A stretch of DNA of 26,754 bases from assembly GCA_012744295.1 (NCBI GenBank), contig JAAYIB010000158.1:1-26754 (forward strand). The letters are read 5' to 3'. The position numbers were made by a program, and so were the translations under genes. Position 1 is the first letter of the stretch, and each line of letters starts with the position of its first letter. Positions 7,389 through 16,200 of this stretch are shown here, piece after piece. This DNA comes from Acholeplasmataceae bacterium. GTDB taxonomy: Bacteria; Bacillota; Negativicutes; Acidaminococcales; Acidaminococcaceae. The notes below the pieces were generated by a model. It was not told the origin of the DNA. It ran no database searches and saw only the letters and a list, made by a program, of their open reading frames with translations.

Positions 7389-9065
7389 TTAAATTCCGAC
7401 ATTACCCTTACTGATTTTGTTCAAGATAATGTTGCCAAGCAAAACGATGCTCAGGATTATAACCGACAAGACCGAGGCATTCTGCGTATCGGCGTAGGTT
7501 TGCAATTCATAAAGCAGCACGCCGATTGTTTTCGTATCACCGCTGTACAAAAGCAGTGACATTGTCAACTCGTAGAATGAAGGCATGAAGATCAAAAACC
7601 AGCCCGCGATAACGGAAGGCGCAATCAACGGCAGGATGATGTCCTTGCAGGTTCTGAGCCAACTTGCGCCGGAGTTCAGCGCCGCCTCCTCAAGGGAAAT
7701 ATGGACCTGGCTCAGTGAAGCCGCAATCGTCCTGACCGACATCGTCATGTACTTGACAAGATAACTCACAATCAGGATCCACATGGTCGAATAAAGGTTT
7801 AGTCCGAAATTGCCGGAGAAGGTGATTACGAGGGCTAAGGCAATAACGATGCTCGGCGTGGAACCGCCGATAATGGTCAGAAGATCCGGCAGCGACCTGC
7901 CCTTGACCCTTGTTTTTACGGAAAGATAAGCTACAAAGACGGAAAGTATCGTACCGATGGTAGCGGCGATTACCGCGTAGAGTACCGAGTTCCAGATGCT
8001 TTCCATATACTGGGAGCTCGTAATGACGGGCAGCCAGCTTTCCAGGCTGATATTGTCAAGGCCGATTGGCTTCGACATGCTTTTCAGCAGGGAGGTAAGC
8101 AGAATTGAGAACAGCGGAATCACAACGGCAACCATGGAATAAATGCCTACGCCGATAAAGGCCGGCCACTTCCATTTGCCCAGCTCTACCATGTTCGGGC
8201 GCGTGCTTTTGCCGCTGATAGTAGTGTAGTCTTTGCGCCCAAGCATCCAGGTCATAAAGAACAGCAGCGAATTGGCAAGCAGCATCAGCGAAGTCGCAAG
8301 AGCTGTCGCGTCACGAATACCCTGCTCGTCACCCATATAAATATAGGTTACGATACGGGTCGTCATTACTTCAATATTTCCAGGCATACCGACGATGGCG
8401 GGGATGCCGAAGCAGGAGCCTGCCGCAATGAAGACCAGCAGGCCGCCGGCTAAGATGCTCGGCGCCATCAGGGGAAGAGTTATGTCAATCAGCGTTTTCA
8501 GCGGCGAAGCCCCCGAAACCCTTGCAGCCTCTTCCAATGTCGGATCCATTTTTTCCATTGCACGGGAAATCGTTATAAAGGCAAAGGGAGAATAGAAAAG
8601 AGTCAAGACCCAGGCCAAACCGCCAAAGGTATAAATATCAAAAGGTGCCTGCTGAAGATTGAACAGCCATTTGAAAATCTGGTTCAAGTAGCCGACGCTC
8701 GGGTTTAAAAGCTGCACCCAGGCTATTGCTCCGACGTACGGAGGTATCATGTAGCTCGCTACCAGCAAGGTCCTGTAGGTTTTTTTGCCGGGCAGATTGG
8801 TTCTGCCGACAAGCCAGGCCAGCGGAAAGGTCACAATGACGCTGGCAGCCATAACCATTAACGAAAGCTCGACCGTATTGGTCAGGGCCCTCCAGTTAAC
8901 CATGGTGCTGTAAACATCTTTATAATTGCTGAAATTAAAATGGTCATTGAAATATAAGCTGTCAAAAATCAGGATTCCCATTGGGAATATAACGAAGTAA
9001 ACCAACAGCAGGACCGATATGGAAATAACCAGCACTTTGCTGTTAAGCCTTGAAAACAAGCTCAC
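7389..9065 (-). CDS. ABC importer permease, fused double domain (FbpB-like)
   Basis: A 558-residue membrane protein with about twelve hydrophobic segments and two BPD_transp_1 units. EAA-type loops occur in each half: LEEAARVSGASPLKTLIDITLP in the first and LEEAALNSGASWLRTCKDIILP in the second. This internal duplication is typical of FbpB/SfuB Fe(III) permeases and related phosphonate or phosphosugar systems. The GTG at 9065 is the likely start, with AAAGGAG (9071-9077) 5 nt upstream. An in-frame ATG at 9170 would place the hairpin at 9134-9162 inside the coding region. That hairpin may reduce expression relative to the binding protein. Confidence 0.88.
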   Translation of the reverse strand: MSLFSRLNSKVLVISISVLLLVYFVIFPMGILIFDSLYFNDHFNFSNYKDVYSTMVNWRALTNTVELSLMVMAASVIVTFPLAWLVGRTNLPGKKTYRTLLVASYMIPPYVGAIAWVQLLNPSVGYLNQIFKWLFNLQQAPFDIYTFGGLAWVLTLFYSPFAFITISRAMEKMDPTLEEAARVSGASPLKTLIDITLPLMAPSILAGGLLVFIAAGSCFGIPAIVGMPGNIEVMTTRIVTYIYMGDEQGIRDATALATSLMLLANSLLFFMTWMLGRKDYTTISGKSTRPNMVELGKWKWPAFIGVGIYSMVAVVIPLFSILLTSLLKSMSKPIGLDNISLESWLPVITSSQYMESIWNSVLYAVIAATIGTILSVFVAYLSVKTRVKGRSLPDLLTIIGGSTPSIVIALALVITFSGNFGLNLYSTMWILIVSYLVKYMTMSVRTIAASLSQVHISLEEAALNSGASWLRTCKDIILPLIAPSVIAGWFLIFMPSFYELTMSLLLYSGDTKTIGVLLYELQTYADTQNASVLSVIILSIVLLGNIILNKISKGNVGI

Positions 9066-9133
9066 TGGAGCTCCTTTCCCCGAAGCCTGCGGCAACGGTG
9101 CAAAACAAGATTTTTCTAAGCCGATAAAATCGG

Positions 9134-9162
9134 AAAACAGGGACCGCCATAAACGGTCCCTG
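9134..9162 (-). terminator. Terminator-like hairpin between binding protein and permease genes
   Basis: On the minus strand CAGGGACCG pairs with CGGTCCCTG around a 7-nt loop, followed by TTTT. It lies 33 nt after the binding-protein stop and before the permease start. The T-run is short, so partial termination or 3'-end stabilisation of the upstream message is more likely than a full stop. Confidence 0.7.
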
Positions 9163-9195
9163 GTTTTCACAAACTGATACTGCAGAATTAAGAAA

Positions 9196-10233
9196 CTATT
9201 CCATCACCCTGACGCGGAATTCTTCTTTAATCTTGGCATTTTCATTAGCAAGCTTCTTCCAGTCGACTTTAACAGACTTTTCGATAAAGGTTTTGAGTGC
9301 CGGAGCGCCTGTAGGCGGTTCAACATCGCCGCGTACGGAGTGCATCCAACCTTTTACTACCGCTTGTTGTCCTTCTTTCGACAGCCACCAGTCCATAACG
9401 GCTTTCGAACCGTCAGCGTTCTTCGTGGTGCTCATGATCGCAATCGGGCTCGGAATTACGATAACGCCGTCGCTCGGATAGATAACTTTGAGCGGTTCTT
9501 TTTTCGTGGCAGCGAGCTTCAGGATGTTTTCCTCAAGAATCATGGCAGCTGCGTACTCACCGGTCAGAAGCTTGTTCTGAATAGCGGAGTTGCCTTGTTC
9601 AACACGGATGCCGTTAGCTTTCAGCTTGTCAAAGTATTCCCAGCCGTATTTGTCGGCAAGCGCTCCAACCGCAACATATGCAGTTCCGGAAAGCAGAGGG
9701 CTCGGCATTGCAATCTTGCCCTTCCATTTCGGATCGGTCAGGTCCTGCCAGGACTTGGGAGCTTCTTCTGCTTTAAGCTTATCGGTATTGTAGGCGATAA
9801 TCATGTTGCTGATGCGGACAGCCGCCCAGGCGCCGTCTTTGTCTTTAGCGCTGACAACGTCTTTAAGATTGGGGGAAACATAGTTCATCAGGCGTTTTTC
9901 ATCCTGCAGCTTGAGATAGTAGGACGGATCGGCAACCATCAGAAGGTCTGCACCCACCTTGTCGGCTTTGATCTCACCGGTAATCTTGGTGACAACCTTT
10001 TCGGTGCCGCCCTGGAACCAGGAAACCTTCATTTCGGGGAAAGCCTTGCTGATGTTTGGTTTGCAGATATTATCGATAATGTCAGGATAAATAGAGGTGT
10101 AAACCATAACCTCGCCTTTGGCCTTGCTGACAGTCTTCGTAGTATCAGCAGCCTTTTTGTCGCCGCCACAGCCAACGGCTACTGCCATTGCAAGCACCGT
10201 TGCGGCAGCAACTAACCATTTTGCCTTTTTCAC
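9196..10233 (-). CDS. ABC importer substrate-binding lipoprotein (Fe(III)/AfuA-like)
   Basis: A 345-residue binding protein. The signal peptide ends in AVGC (Cys about residue 22) and is followed by a Lys/Asp-rich linker. The type II fold includes VMVYTSIYPDIID, GADLLMVADPSYY, SWQDLTDPKWKGKIAMPSP and HSVRGDVEPPTGAPAL. Neighbours make it the receptor for the fused permease and ATPase. The family covers Fe(III) binders, phosphosugar (AfuA) and 2-aminoethylphosphonate binders. I do not see the adjacent Tyr-Tyr pair expected of classical FbpA, so iron is not assured. The GTG at 10233 follows GGGAG by 9 nt. The longer in-frame extension to 10347 would bury the signal peptide. Confidence 0.86.
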   Translation of the reverse strand: MKKAKWLVAAATVLAMAVAVGCGGDKKAADTTKTVSKAKGEVMVYTSIYPDIIDNICKPNISKAFPEMKVSWFQGGTEKVVTKITGEIKADKVGADLLMVADPSYYLKLQDEKRLMNYVSPNLKDVVSAKDKDGAWAAVRISNMIIAYNTDKLKAEEAPKSWQDLTDPKWKGKIAMPSPLLSGTAYVAVGALADKYGWEYFDKLKANGIRVEQGNSAIQNKLLTGEYAAAMILEENILKLAATKKEPLKVIYPSDGVIVIPSPIAIMSTTKNADGSKAVMDWWLSKEGQQAVVKGWMHSVRGDVEPPTGAPALKTFIEKSVKVDWKKLANENAKIKEEFRVRVME

Positions 10234-10427
10234 AAACAACCACTCCCTTGTGTTTTTTTGCATTCTGCATATTAAATTTCGCCTAAACTGTCCAAAATCC
10301 TGCTTACAAGTGAAAAATGTTTTACATATTTTGGCTGTTTTTCGCAATTTTTTTTGAAAAGCGACCGCCCTGAAAAAACTTTCTTCTACCAGAACACAAA
10401 GGGACTTTCGACATCCGGTATGGACTT

Positions 10428-11519
10428 TTATTGTCCCTTGGGCTGCGGCCTCGCCACCGCGAGGTAGTTCAACTCCCAGGCAGGCACATAGGGATGCTTG
10501 CGCAGATAAAGCTCGTAGCTTGGTTCAATAGACCAAAGCAGCAAAGGCAGCCGCCACAGGTCATTGTCCCTGTGATAGGTCGCAAGGAAAAGTTTGGGGT
10601 GCCATCGCCTGATTGTCTCTCCGGCCCCAAGCAGAGCCTCGAATTCCGCGCCTTCTACGTCGAACTTTATATAGGAAGTCCTTTCCCCTCCGACAACACC
10701 GTCTACGGTACAAACCTCGGTTTCGTTACCTGAGCCGCCAAGAGCCGACTGCCTGCCGCCGCCTGCGGAAAACCCCAGCACCGCTTCTTCCGACCAGGCT
10801 CCTTTGTTGAGCGCAACAATTCTCTCGAGGCCGGCAGCCGTGACATAATTTTGCAGTTTCCTGAAATTCCTGACATCCGGCTCGAAGGCGAAAATTTGCC
10901 GATAGCAGCCGCCGGTGTAATCCAAAAACTCCTTGATGGTATCGCCGTCGTAGGCACCGAGATCTACGTGGACTTCGTCACTTCCAAAAGGGAAAAGCTC
11001 TCTGCAGTCTTCCCGCCGCGACGTTTCGACGGCTTTCAGGTATTCAATGCGGCCGCAGAGCTTGTAGTTCAGGACGGCGGCAAAGACCTCGCGCGACTTG
11101 TCATCGGCCAGCCTGTCATAAACTTCCTTCAATTCGGAGCCGTATTGTTCGAGCCAGGCAAAACTCACTGTCTCGTCACCCGCAAAAAGCGGCAGATGGG
11201 GCGCAAGCGTCTCGTGTCTTGGCGCCAGCTGATAAAAGTTGTCAAGAACATGAGGCGACTCGCTGGCAAAGGCGATAACTATCAGGAAGTCTTCATAGCG
11301 CGCAGCTATATCAGCATATCGGCAAACCTTGTAACCGCGAAAGCTTTGCCCTCGCACGAAATCGTCACTGGCAAAAATTGCGGCAACTGCTAAGGCGTTG
11401 TCCTCGCACCAGTCGAGGATTTTGTCGGCCCCGTTGCCCATTCCGTACAGAACTATGGGCTTTTTAGTGTTCTTAAGCCTATCCCAGGCGGTTTCGGTTT
11501 CCTTTATAAAAGGCAGCAT
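10428..11519 (-). CDS. FkbM-family methyltransferase with N-terminal Rossmann-like region
   Basis: A 363-residue protein. The C-terminal half (about 180-345) carries the SAM-binding glycine motif VHVDLGAYDGDTIKEFL, the acidic FAFEPD motif and TSYIKFDVEGAEFEALLGA, hallmarks of FkbM methyltransferases. The N-terminal 150 residues have PIVLYGMGNGADKIL followed by a GYKV-type segment. This resembles the nucleotide-binding fold often attached to FkbM or sugar-modifying proteins. Likely role is O-methylation of a sugar or surface glycan, but the target is unknown. The ATG at 11519 has AGAGGGG upstream. A promoter at 11545-11573 excludes the longer in-frame start at 11606. No neighbouring glycan genes are present. 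Confidence 0.82.
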   Translation of the reverse strand: MLPFIKETETAWDRLKNTKKPIVLYGMGNGADKILDWCEDNALAVAAIFASDDFVRGQSFRGYKVCRYADIAARYEDFLIVIAFASESPHVLDNFYQLAPRHETLAPHLPLFAGDETVSFAWLEQYGSELKEVYDRLADDKSREVFAAVLNYKLCGRIEYLKAVETSRREDCRELFPFGSDEVHVDLGAYDGDTIKEFLDYTGGCYRQIFAFEPDVRNFRKLQNYVTAAGLERIVALNKGAWSEEAVLGFSAGGGRQSALGGSGNETEVCTVDGVVGGERTSYIKFDVEGAEFEALLGAGETIRRWHPKLFLATYHRDNDLWRLPLLLWSIEPSYELYLRKHPYVPAWELNYLAVARPQPKGQ

Positions 11520-11544
11520 TATTTCCCCTCTTTCCATCTTTTGT

Positions 11545-11573
11545 ATTTTAGCACGGGCACCGGCTTTCCGAAA
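11545..11573 (-). promoter_or_regulatory. Promoter of the FkbM methyltransferase gene
   Basis: On the minus strand TTTCGG (11568-11573) and TAAAAT (11545-11550) are 17 nt apart, and TGC immediately precedes the -10, making it extended. It lies about 25 nt before the ATG at 11519. Confidence 0.55.
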
Positions 11574-11639
11574 AGAATTTTCATTATTATTATTTTGCGC
11601 AATCACCGCGCCTTTTCGTTAACCTATTATTATTTATGG

Positions 11640-11668
11640 TTGACATTAATGCGAAAAAACATTAAAAT
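11640..11668 (+). promoter_or_regulatory. Near-consensus sigma-A-type promoter of the ECF-like/DtxR/crcB operon
   Basis: TTGACA (11640-11645) and TAAAAT (11663-11668) are separated by exactly 17 nt. It sits about 49 nt upstream of the TTG start at 11717 and diverges from the FkbM promoter. This is the best-matching promoter in the window. I see no clear DtxR- or Fur-type operator overlapping it. Confidence 0.8.
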
Positions 11669-11716
11669 GCAGTCGTAAGCCTTTTTTATGAACCTTGCCT
11701 GGGAGGTATCGACAAA

Positions 11717-12208
11717 TTGTACCGCAAAAAAATCCAATTGCTTGCTGAAACCGCCTTGCTTGCGGCTTTCATTACAATCAGCGGAGCCTTTAAGCTCCCG
11801 GGACTGCTGCCGGGAACAGAGTTTCAGCTTTCGGCGCCTCTCGCCGTTGCCGTGTGCGGAGTTTTCGGCATCCGGAAATATCTGGCGGCCGGCATCCTTT
11901 CGAGTGCAGTCGGATTGTTGTTAGGGACTCAGAACGTTTTCAACGTTCTCATCGCCATGATTTTCCGTATCGTCGTCGCCGTTATTTATTATTTCTTTGG
12001 CAGCAGCCGCTTCTTTTACCTTGCTTCGGGCCCTATTGCCTCTTTGCTTGCCAGGCTCAGCCTCGCGTCTGTTGTCGGCAAAGCCGCCCTGCCGCTTGTC
12101 GCAGCGGCCGCTCCCGGCATGCTTTATACCGCGTTGTCGGCGGGGCTCATCGCTGCTGCACTCAAAAAAGTCCTGGCCGCAGGCACGCTTTCAGCCTCTC
12201 GGCATTGA
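11717..12208 (+). CDS. Small integral membrane protein, ECF-transporter S-component-like
   Basis: A 163-residue protein with about five or six hydrophobic segments. The N-terminal ETALLAAFITISGAFKLPG pattern and overall size recall substrate-specific S components of energy-coupling-factor importers. No specific vitamin or metal family motif is recognised, and no EcfA/EcfT genes lie nearby; shared ECF modules elsewhere in the genome would be needed. It starts at TTG 11717 with GGGAGG (11701-11706) 10 nt upstream; an ATG at 11688 is in another frame. First gene behind the near-consensus promoter, 88 nt ahead of the metalloregulator gene, so probably co-transcribed with it. Confidence 0.65.
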   Translation: MYRKKIQLLAETALLAAFITISGAFKLPGLLPGTEFQLSAPLAVAVCGVFGIRKYLAAGILSSAVGLLLGTQNVFNVLIAMIFRIVVAVIYYFFGSSRFFYLASGPIASLLARLSLASVVGKAALPLVAAAAPGMLYTALSAGLIAAALKKVLAAGTLSASRH

Positions 12209-12296
12209 CCGGCAGGCCTTTTCTTGAACTATTACCGCTTAGATGATAAAATTAAAGGCGTCAAAGCTATTTTACTTGCTAAACGGAGGAACGGGC

Positions 12297-12665
12297 ATGA
12301 TAATTCAAGAATCGGGCGAAAATTATCTGGAAACTATTCTGATGCTGCAAAAGCAAAAAGGCAGCGTGCGTTCCATTGACGTGGCCGGTGCCCTGAACTT
12401 TTCCAAAGCCAGCATCAGCCGCGCCATGTCAATACTGAGACGCGAAAACTATATAATCATGGAGCCCGACGGCAACATCGTCCTCACGGAGCGAGGCCTG
12501 GCCAAGGCCCGGAGCGTGCTGGAAAGGCACCTCGTCATTACTGATTTTCTGGAAAAATTCCTGGGGGTGGACCACGAAACGGCCGCCAGGGATGCCTGCC
12601 GCATTGAGCATGTAATCACCCAGGAAACCTTTGACAGAATTAAGGCAAAGGTGCAGAAATTATGA
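12297..12665 (+). CDS. DtxR/MntR-family metal-dependent repressor
   Basis: A 122-residue regulator. An N-terminal winged helix-turn-helix (about 5-70, with VRSIDVAGALNFSKASISRAM as recognition region) is followed by the metal-binding/dimerisation helices. By alignment to MntR/DtxR the ligand positions are N9, E12, H78, C101, E104 and H105. The DACRIEHVI block resembles DtxR (Cys) rather than MntR (Glu), while the short length without an SH3/FeoA domain resembles MntR. Fe(II) or Mn(II) sensing cannot be decided. The ATG at 12297 has GGAGG 7 nt upstream; an in-frame ATG at 12243 lacks one. Its stop overlaps the crcB start as ATGA. Confidence 0.87.
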   Translation: MIIQESGENYLETILMLQKQKGSVRSIDVAGALNFSKASISRAMSILRRENYIIMEPDGNIVLTERGLAKARSVLERHLVITDFLEKFLGVDHETAARDACRIEHVITQETFDRIKAKVQKL

Positions 12666-13030
12666 TCTGGCTAAACGCGGGAGCCATTGCGCTTGGCGGA
12701 GCAGCGGGAGCCCTCTGCCGCTATTTTCTCAGCGTGCTGCTCCACGAGAAACTTGGCACTGCCTTTCCCTACGGAACATTGGCCATCAACCTCCTGGCCT
12801 GCCTCCTGCTGGGCGTTACCGTTTCCTTCTGCCTTCGCCATCCGGAAATGCCGATATATTGGAAGCTGCTGGCAATAACCGGCTTCTTGGGCGGGTTTTC
12901 AACTTTTTCCACCTTCGGCCTTGAGAGCTTTGAGCTTTTGCTCAACCAACCCCTTAGCGGCCTAATCTACTTGTTTTCGAGCCTCGCGGGCGGACTCGCC
13001 ATGATTGCCCTGGGCCTGAAGGCCTTTTAG
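12662..13030 (+). CDS. crcB: CrcB/Fluc fluoride channel
   Basis: A 122-residue protein with four predicted membrane helices. Family signatures are visible: GGAAGALCRYFLS near the N terminus, GTLAINLLACLLLG with the conserved Asn at 43, and GGFSTFSTFGLE at about 77-88 containing the phenylalanines that line the fluoride path. Fluc channels are dual-topology dimers that export F- from the cytoplasm. A single gene implies a homodimer. It overlaps the DtxR-type regulator by 4 nt with an AAAGGTG ribosome site 8 nt upstream, so it is translationally coupled. No crcB-type fluoride riboswitch is evident upstream of the operon. A strong terminator follows. Confidence 0.93.
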   Translation: MIWLNAGAIALGGAAGALCRYFLSVLLHEKLGTAFPYGTLAINLLACLLLGVTVSFCLRHPEMPIYWKLLAITGFLGGFSTFSTFGLESFELLLNQPLSGLIYLFSSLAGGLAMIALGLKAF

Positions 13031-13044
13031 TTTCATAATCACCT

Positions 13045-13079
13045 GTCGGTCTGCCGCAATCAGCAGACCGACTTTTTTA
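13045..13079 (+). terminator. Intrinsic terminator after crcB
   Basis: GTCGGTCTGC (13045-13054) pairs perfectly with GCAGACCGAC (13063-13072) around an 8-nt loop and is followed by seven T. It insulates the crcB operon from pyruvate carboxylase. Confidence 0.95.
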
Positions 13080-13161
13080 TTTTTCGCCACCTCATCCTCA
13101 TGTTTACACTTATATCGTTTTTTTTAGCTTTTATGAATTTTGTATACTTATTGTTCTACCC

Positions 13162-13190
13162 TTGTAAAACAATTGCCGATTATATAAAAT
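13162..13190 (+). promoter_or_regulatory. Candidate promoter of pyruvate carboxylase
   Basis: TTGTAA (13162-13167) and TAAAAT (13185-13190) are 17 nt apart, about 30 nt upstream of the ATG. The surrounding sequence is AT-rich, so alternative -10 registers are possible. Confidence 0.55.
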
Positions 13191-13220
13191 GTACTAAGTC
13201 AGTCCAGAGGAGGAAGTACC

Positions 13221-16200
13221 ATGAGCAAAATCAAAACAGTTTTGGTTGCCAACCGCGGCGAGATCGCAATCCGCATCTTCCGTGCCTGCAACGAACTTGG
13301 CATACGCACGGTGGCGATTTATTCAAAGGAGGACATGCTTTCCCTGCATCGCAACAAATCGGACGAGGCCTACCTTGTCGGAGCCGGCAGGGGGCCCGTA
13401 GAGGCATATCTTGATATCGAAGACATTATGCGTATCGCCCGTGAGCACGAAGTGGATGCCATCCATCCGGGCTACGGCTTCCTGTCCGAAAACAGCGAAC
13501 TGGCAAAACGCTGCCTGGAGGAAAACCTCATTTTCATCGGCCCGGAATTGCAGCACTTGGTGATGTTCGGCGACAAGATCAACGCCCGCCGCCAGGCCGG
13601 CCTGGCCGGGCTGCCGATGATTCCGGGAAGCGACGGCCCTGTCGGCAGCCTGACTGAGGTGAGGCAGTTCATCGAAGAGCACGGCCTTCCCATCATTATC
13701 AAAGCCGTAAATGGAGGCGGCGGCCGCGGCATGCGCATGGTCAACAGCGTCAGCGAGGTTGAGGACGCGTTTAACCGCGCCAAGTCCGAAGCACTGAAAG
13801 CCTTCGGCAGCGACGAGATTTATCTGGAGAAGTACCTGCAGAATCCCAAGCACATCGAGGTCCAGATTCTTGGCGACAGCCACGGCAACATCGTCCACTT
13901 GTACGAAAGGGACTGCAGCATTCAGCGGCGCCATCAGAAACTGGTCGAGATTGCCCCGGCTTTTTCTCTCTCAGCCGCTTTTCGCAAGGAAATCTGCGAC
14001 GCCGCGGTCAAATTAATGAATAACGTGGGCTATACCAGCGCCGGTACCGTGGAATTTCTCGCTACACCCGACAATAAGTTCTATTTTATAGAAGTCAATC
14101 CCCGCATTCAGGTCGAACACACGGTGACGGAAATGATTACCGGCATCGACATCGTGCAGGCGCAAATCAAGATTGCCGAGGGCTATAGTCTGCATGACGA
14201 AGAAATCGGCATCCCCAGGCAGGATGAAATTCACTGCCACGGCCATTCCATCCAATGCCGCATCACCACGGAGGACCCGACTAACAACTTCATGCCTGAC
14301 ACGGGCAAACTGATCGCCTACCGCTCAGGCGGAGGGTTCGGCATCCGTCTTGACGGCGGCAATGCCTTTACAGGCTCGGTCATAACCCCTTATTATGATT
14401 CGCTTTTGGTCAAAGCAACTACCTGGGGGCTGACACACAAGACCGTAATCTCGAAAATGCTGCGCTGCCTGAAGGAATTCCGTATCCGCGGCGTCAAAAC
14501 AAACATACAGTTTTTGGAAAACGTGCTGACGCACCCGAATTTTTTGAACGGCAGCTACGACACCAACTTTGTAGACGAAAATTCAGAACTCTTCATCTTC
14601 CAAAAACCGCTCGACCGCGGAACAAAACTGCTATCCTACATCGCAGAAACGACAGTTAACGGTTACGCAAACGCCGGTATGCAGGCAAAGCCCGAGTATC
14701 AGCCGCTGCAGCTGCCCGCCTATGTCAGGGGGGAAATGCCCCGGGGCACGAAACAGATTCTTGACGAGCAGGGCCCAGAAGGCCTTTCCAAATGGCTGCA
14801 GGAGCAAAGGGAAGTGCTTTTCACGGACACGACATTCCGCGATGCCCACCAGTCCCTGTTTGCCACACGCTTAAGAACTGCCGACATGCTGCGGGTGATT
14901 GAGCCGACGGCAGCTAAACTCCCGAATCTGTTCTCTTTCGAATGCTGGGGAGGAGCAACCTTTGACGTTGCCTACCGCTTTCTTTATGAAAGCCCGTGGG
15001 AGCGCCTCCGGCTTTTTCGCGAAAGGGTTCCCAACATCCTCCTGCAAATGCTCCTGCGCGGCTCGAACGCTGTCGGCTACACCGGTTATCCGGACAATGT
15101 CGTCAAGGAATTCATCCATTTGGCCGCAAAAAGCGGCATTGATGTCTTCCGCATCTTTGACAGCCTCAACAGCCTCGATAACATGCTTCTTTCCATCGAT
15201 ACCGTACGTGACTGCGGCAAGGTTGCCGAAGCCGCTCTTTGCTATACCGGCGACATCCTCGATCCCCGCCGCGACAAGTATGATTTGAACTATTACGTCA
15301 GTATGGCGCGCGAATTGCAAAAGGCCGGCGCCAACATCATCGCCATCAAGGACATGGCCGGCCTTTTAAAGCCGGAAGCGGCTTACAGGTTGGTCTCAGC
15401 ACTGAAGGACGCCGTTGGCTTGCCCCTTCACCTGCATACTCACGAAGGCTCGGGCAATGCGATTTATACCTGCGGCAAAGCCATCGAGGCCGGAGTGGAT
15501 ATCGTCGACGTGGCCCTCTCCTCTATGTCCTGCGGCACGTCGCAGCCAAGCGGCAACAGTCTGTACTATGCGCTTACGGGCAACGAGCGCCAACCAAAGT
15601 TAGACATCAATGCCATGAACGAGCTTTCACGCTACTGGGAGACCGTCCGCCCCTATTACAAGGCGGCCGACCAGACAGAACTTTTTCCCAACCCGGAAGT
15701 TTACATCCATGAAATGCCCGGCGGCCAGTACACCAACCTGAAGCAGCAGTCTGCAGCCCTTGGCCTATTGGAGCGCTGGGAAGAAATAAAGACGATGTAT
15801 CACACGGTCAGCATGATGTTCGGAGATTTAATCAAGGTCACTCCCTCTTCCAAGATTGTCGGTGACATGGCTTTGTTTATGGTGCAGAACAACCTTTCCG
15901 AAGAAGACGTTTACGAGAAAGGCGACACGCTCAGTTTTCCCGCCTCTGTCATTGAATTCTTCGAAGGAAGGATTGGCGTGCCCTATCAAAATTTCCCGGA
16001 GAAACTTCAGAAAATAATCTTGAAGGACAAAATTCCCGTCTGCGGACGTCCCGGCGACTCGCTGCCGCCGGCAGATTTTGAGCTGGCCAAAAAGGAGCTC
16101 GAGGCATTAGGAGCGCAAGCCTCCCCGGAGGACGTCAGCTCCTACTGCCTTTACCCCAAGGTTTTCAGGGATTGGGTGAGTTTCATCAACGAATACGGCG

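Noticed and set aside
6389..7414. Long plus-strand open frame opposite the importer ATPase
   Set aside because: The ATPase on the other strand has all ABC motifs. The antisense product has no recognisable motif and arises from codon bias.
10348..10443. Terminator after the FkbM gene
   Set aside because: AAGGGAC/GTCCCTT can pair, but the loop is about 27 nt, one arm lies in the coding end and the T-run is poor. It is too weak to annotate.
11607..11716. Fluoride riboswitch or metal-box ahead of the DtxR/crcB operon
   Set aside because: I could not fit the crcB RNA consensus, and no DtxR- or Fur-like palindrome overlaps the promoter. A GAAAA-GAA-TTTTC palindrome near 11570-11582 is too short and AT-rich to count.
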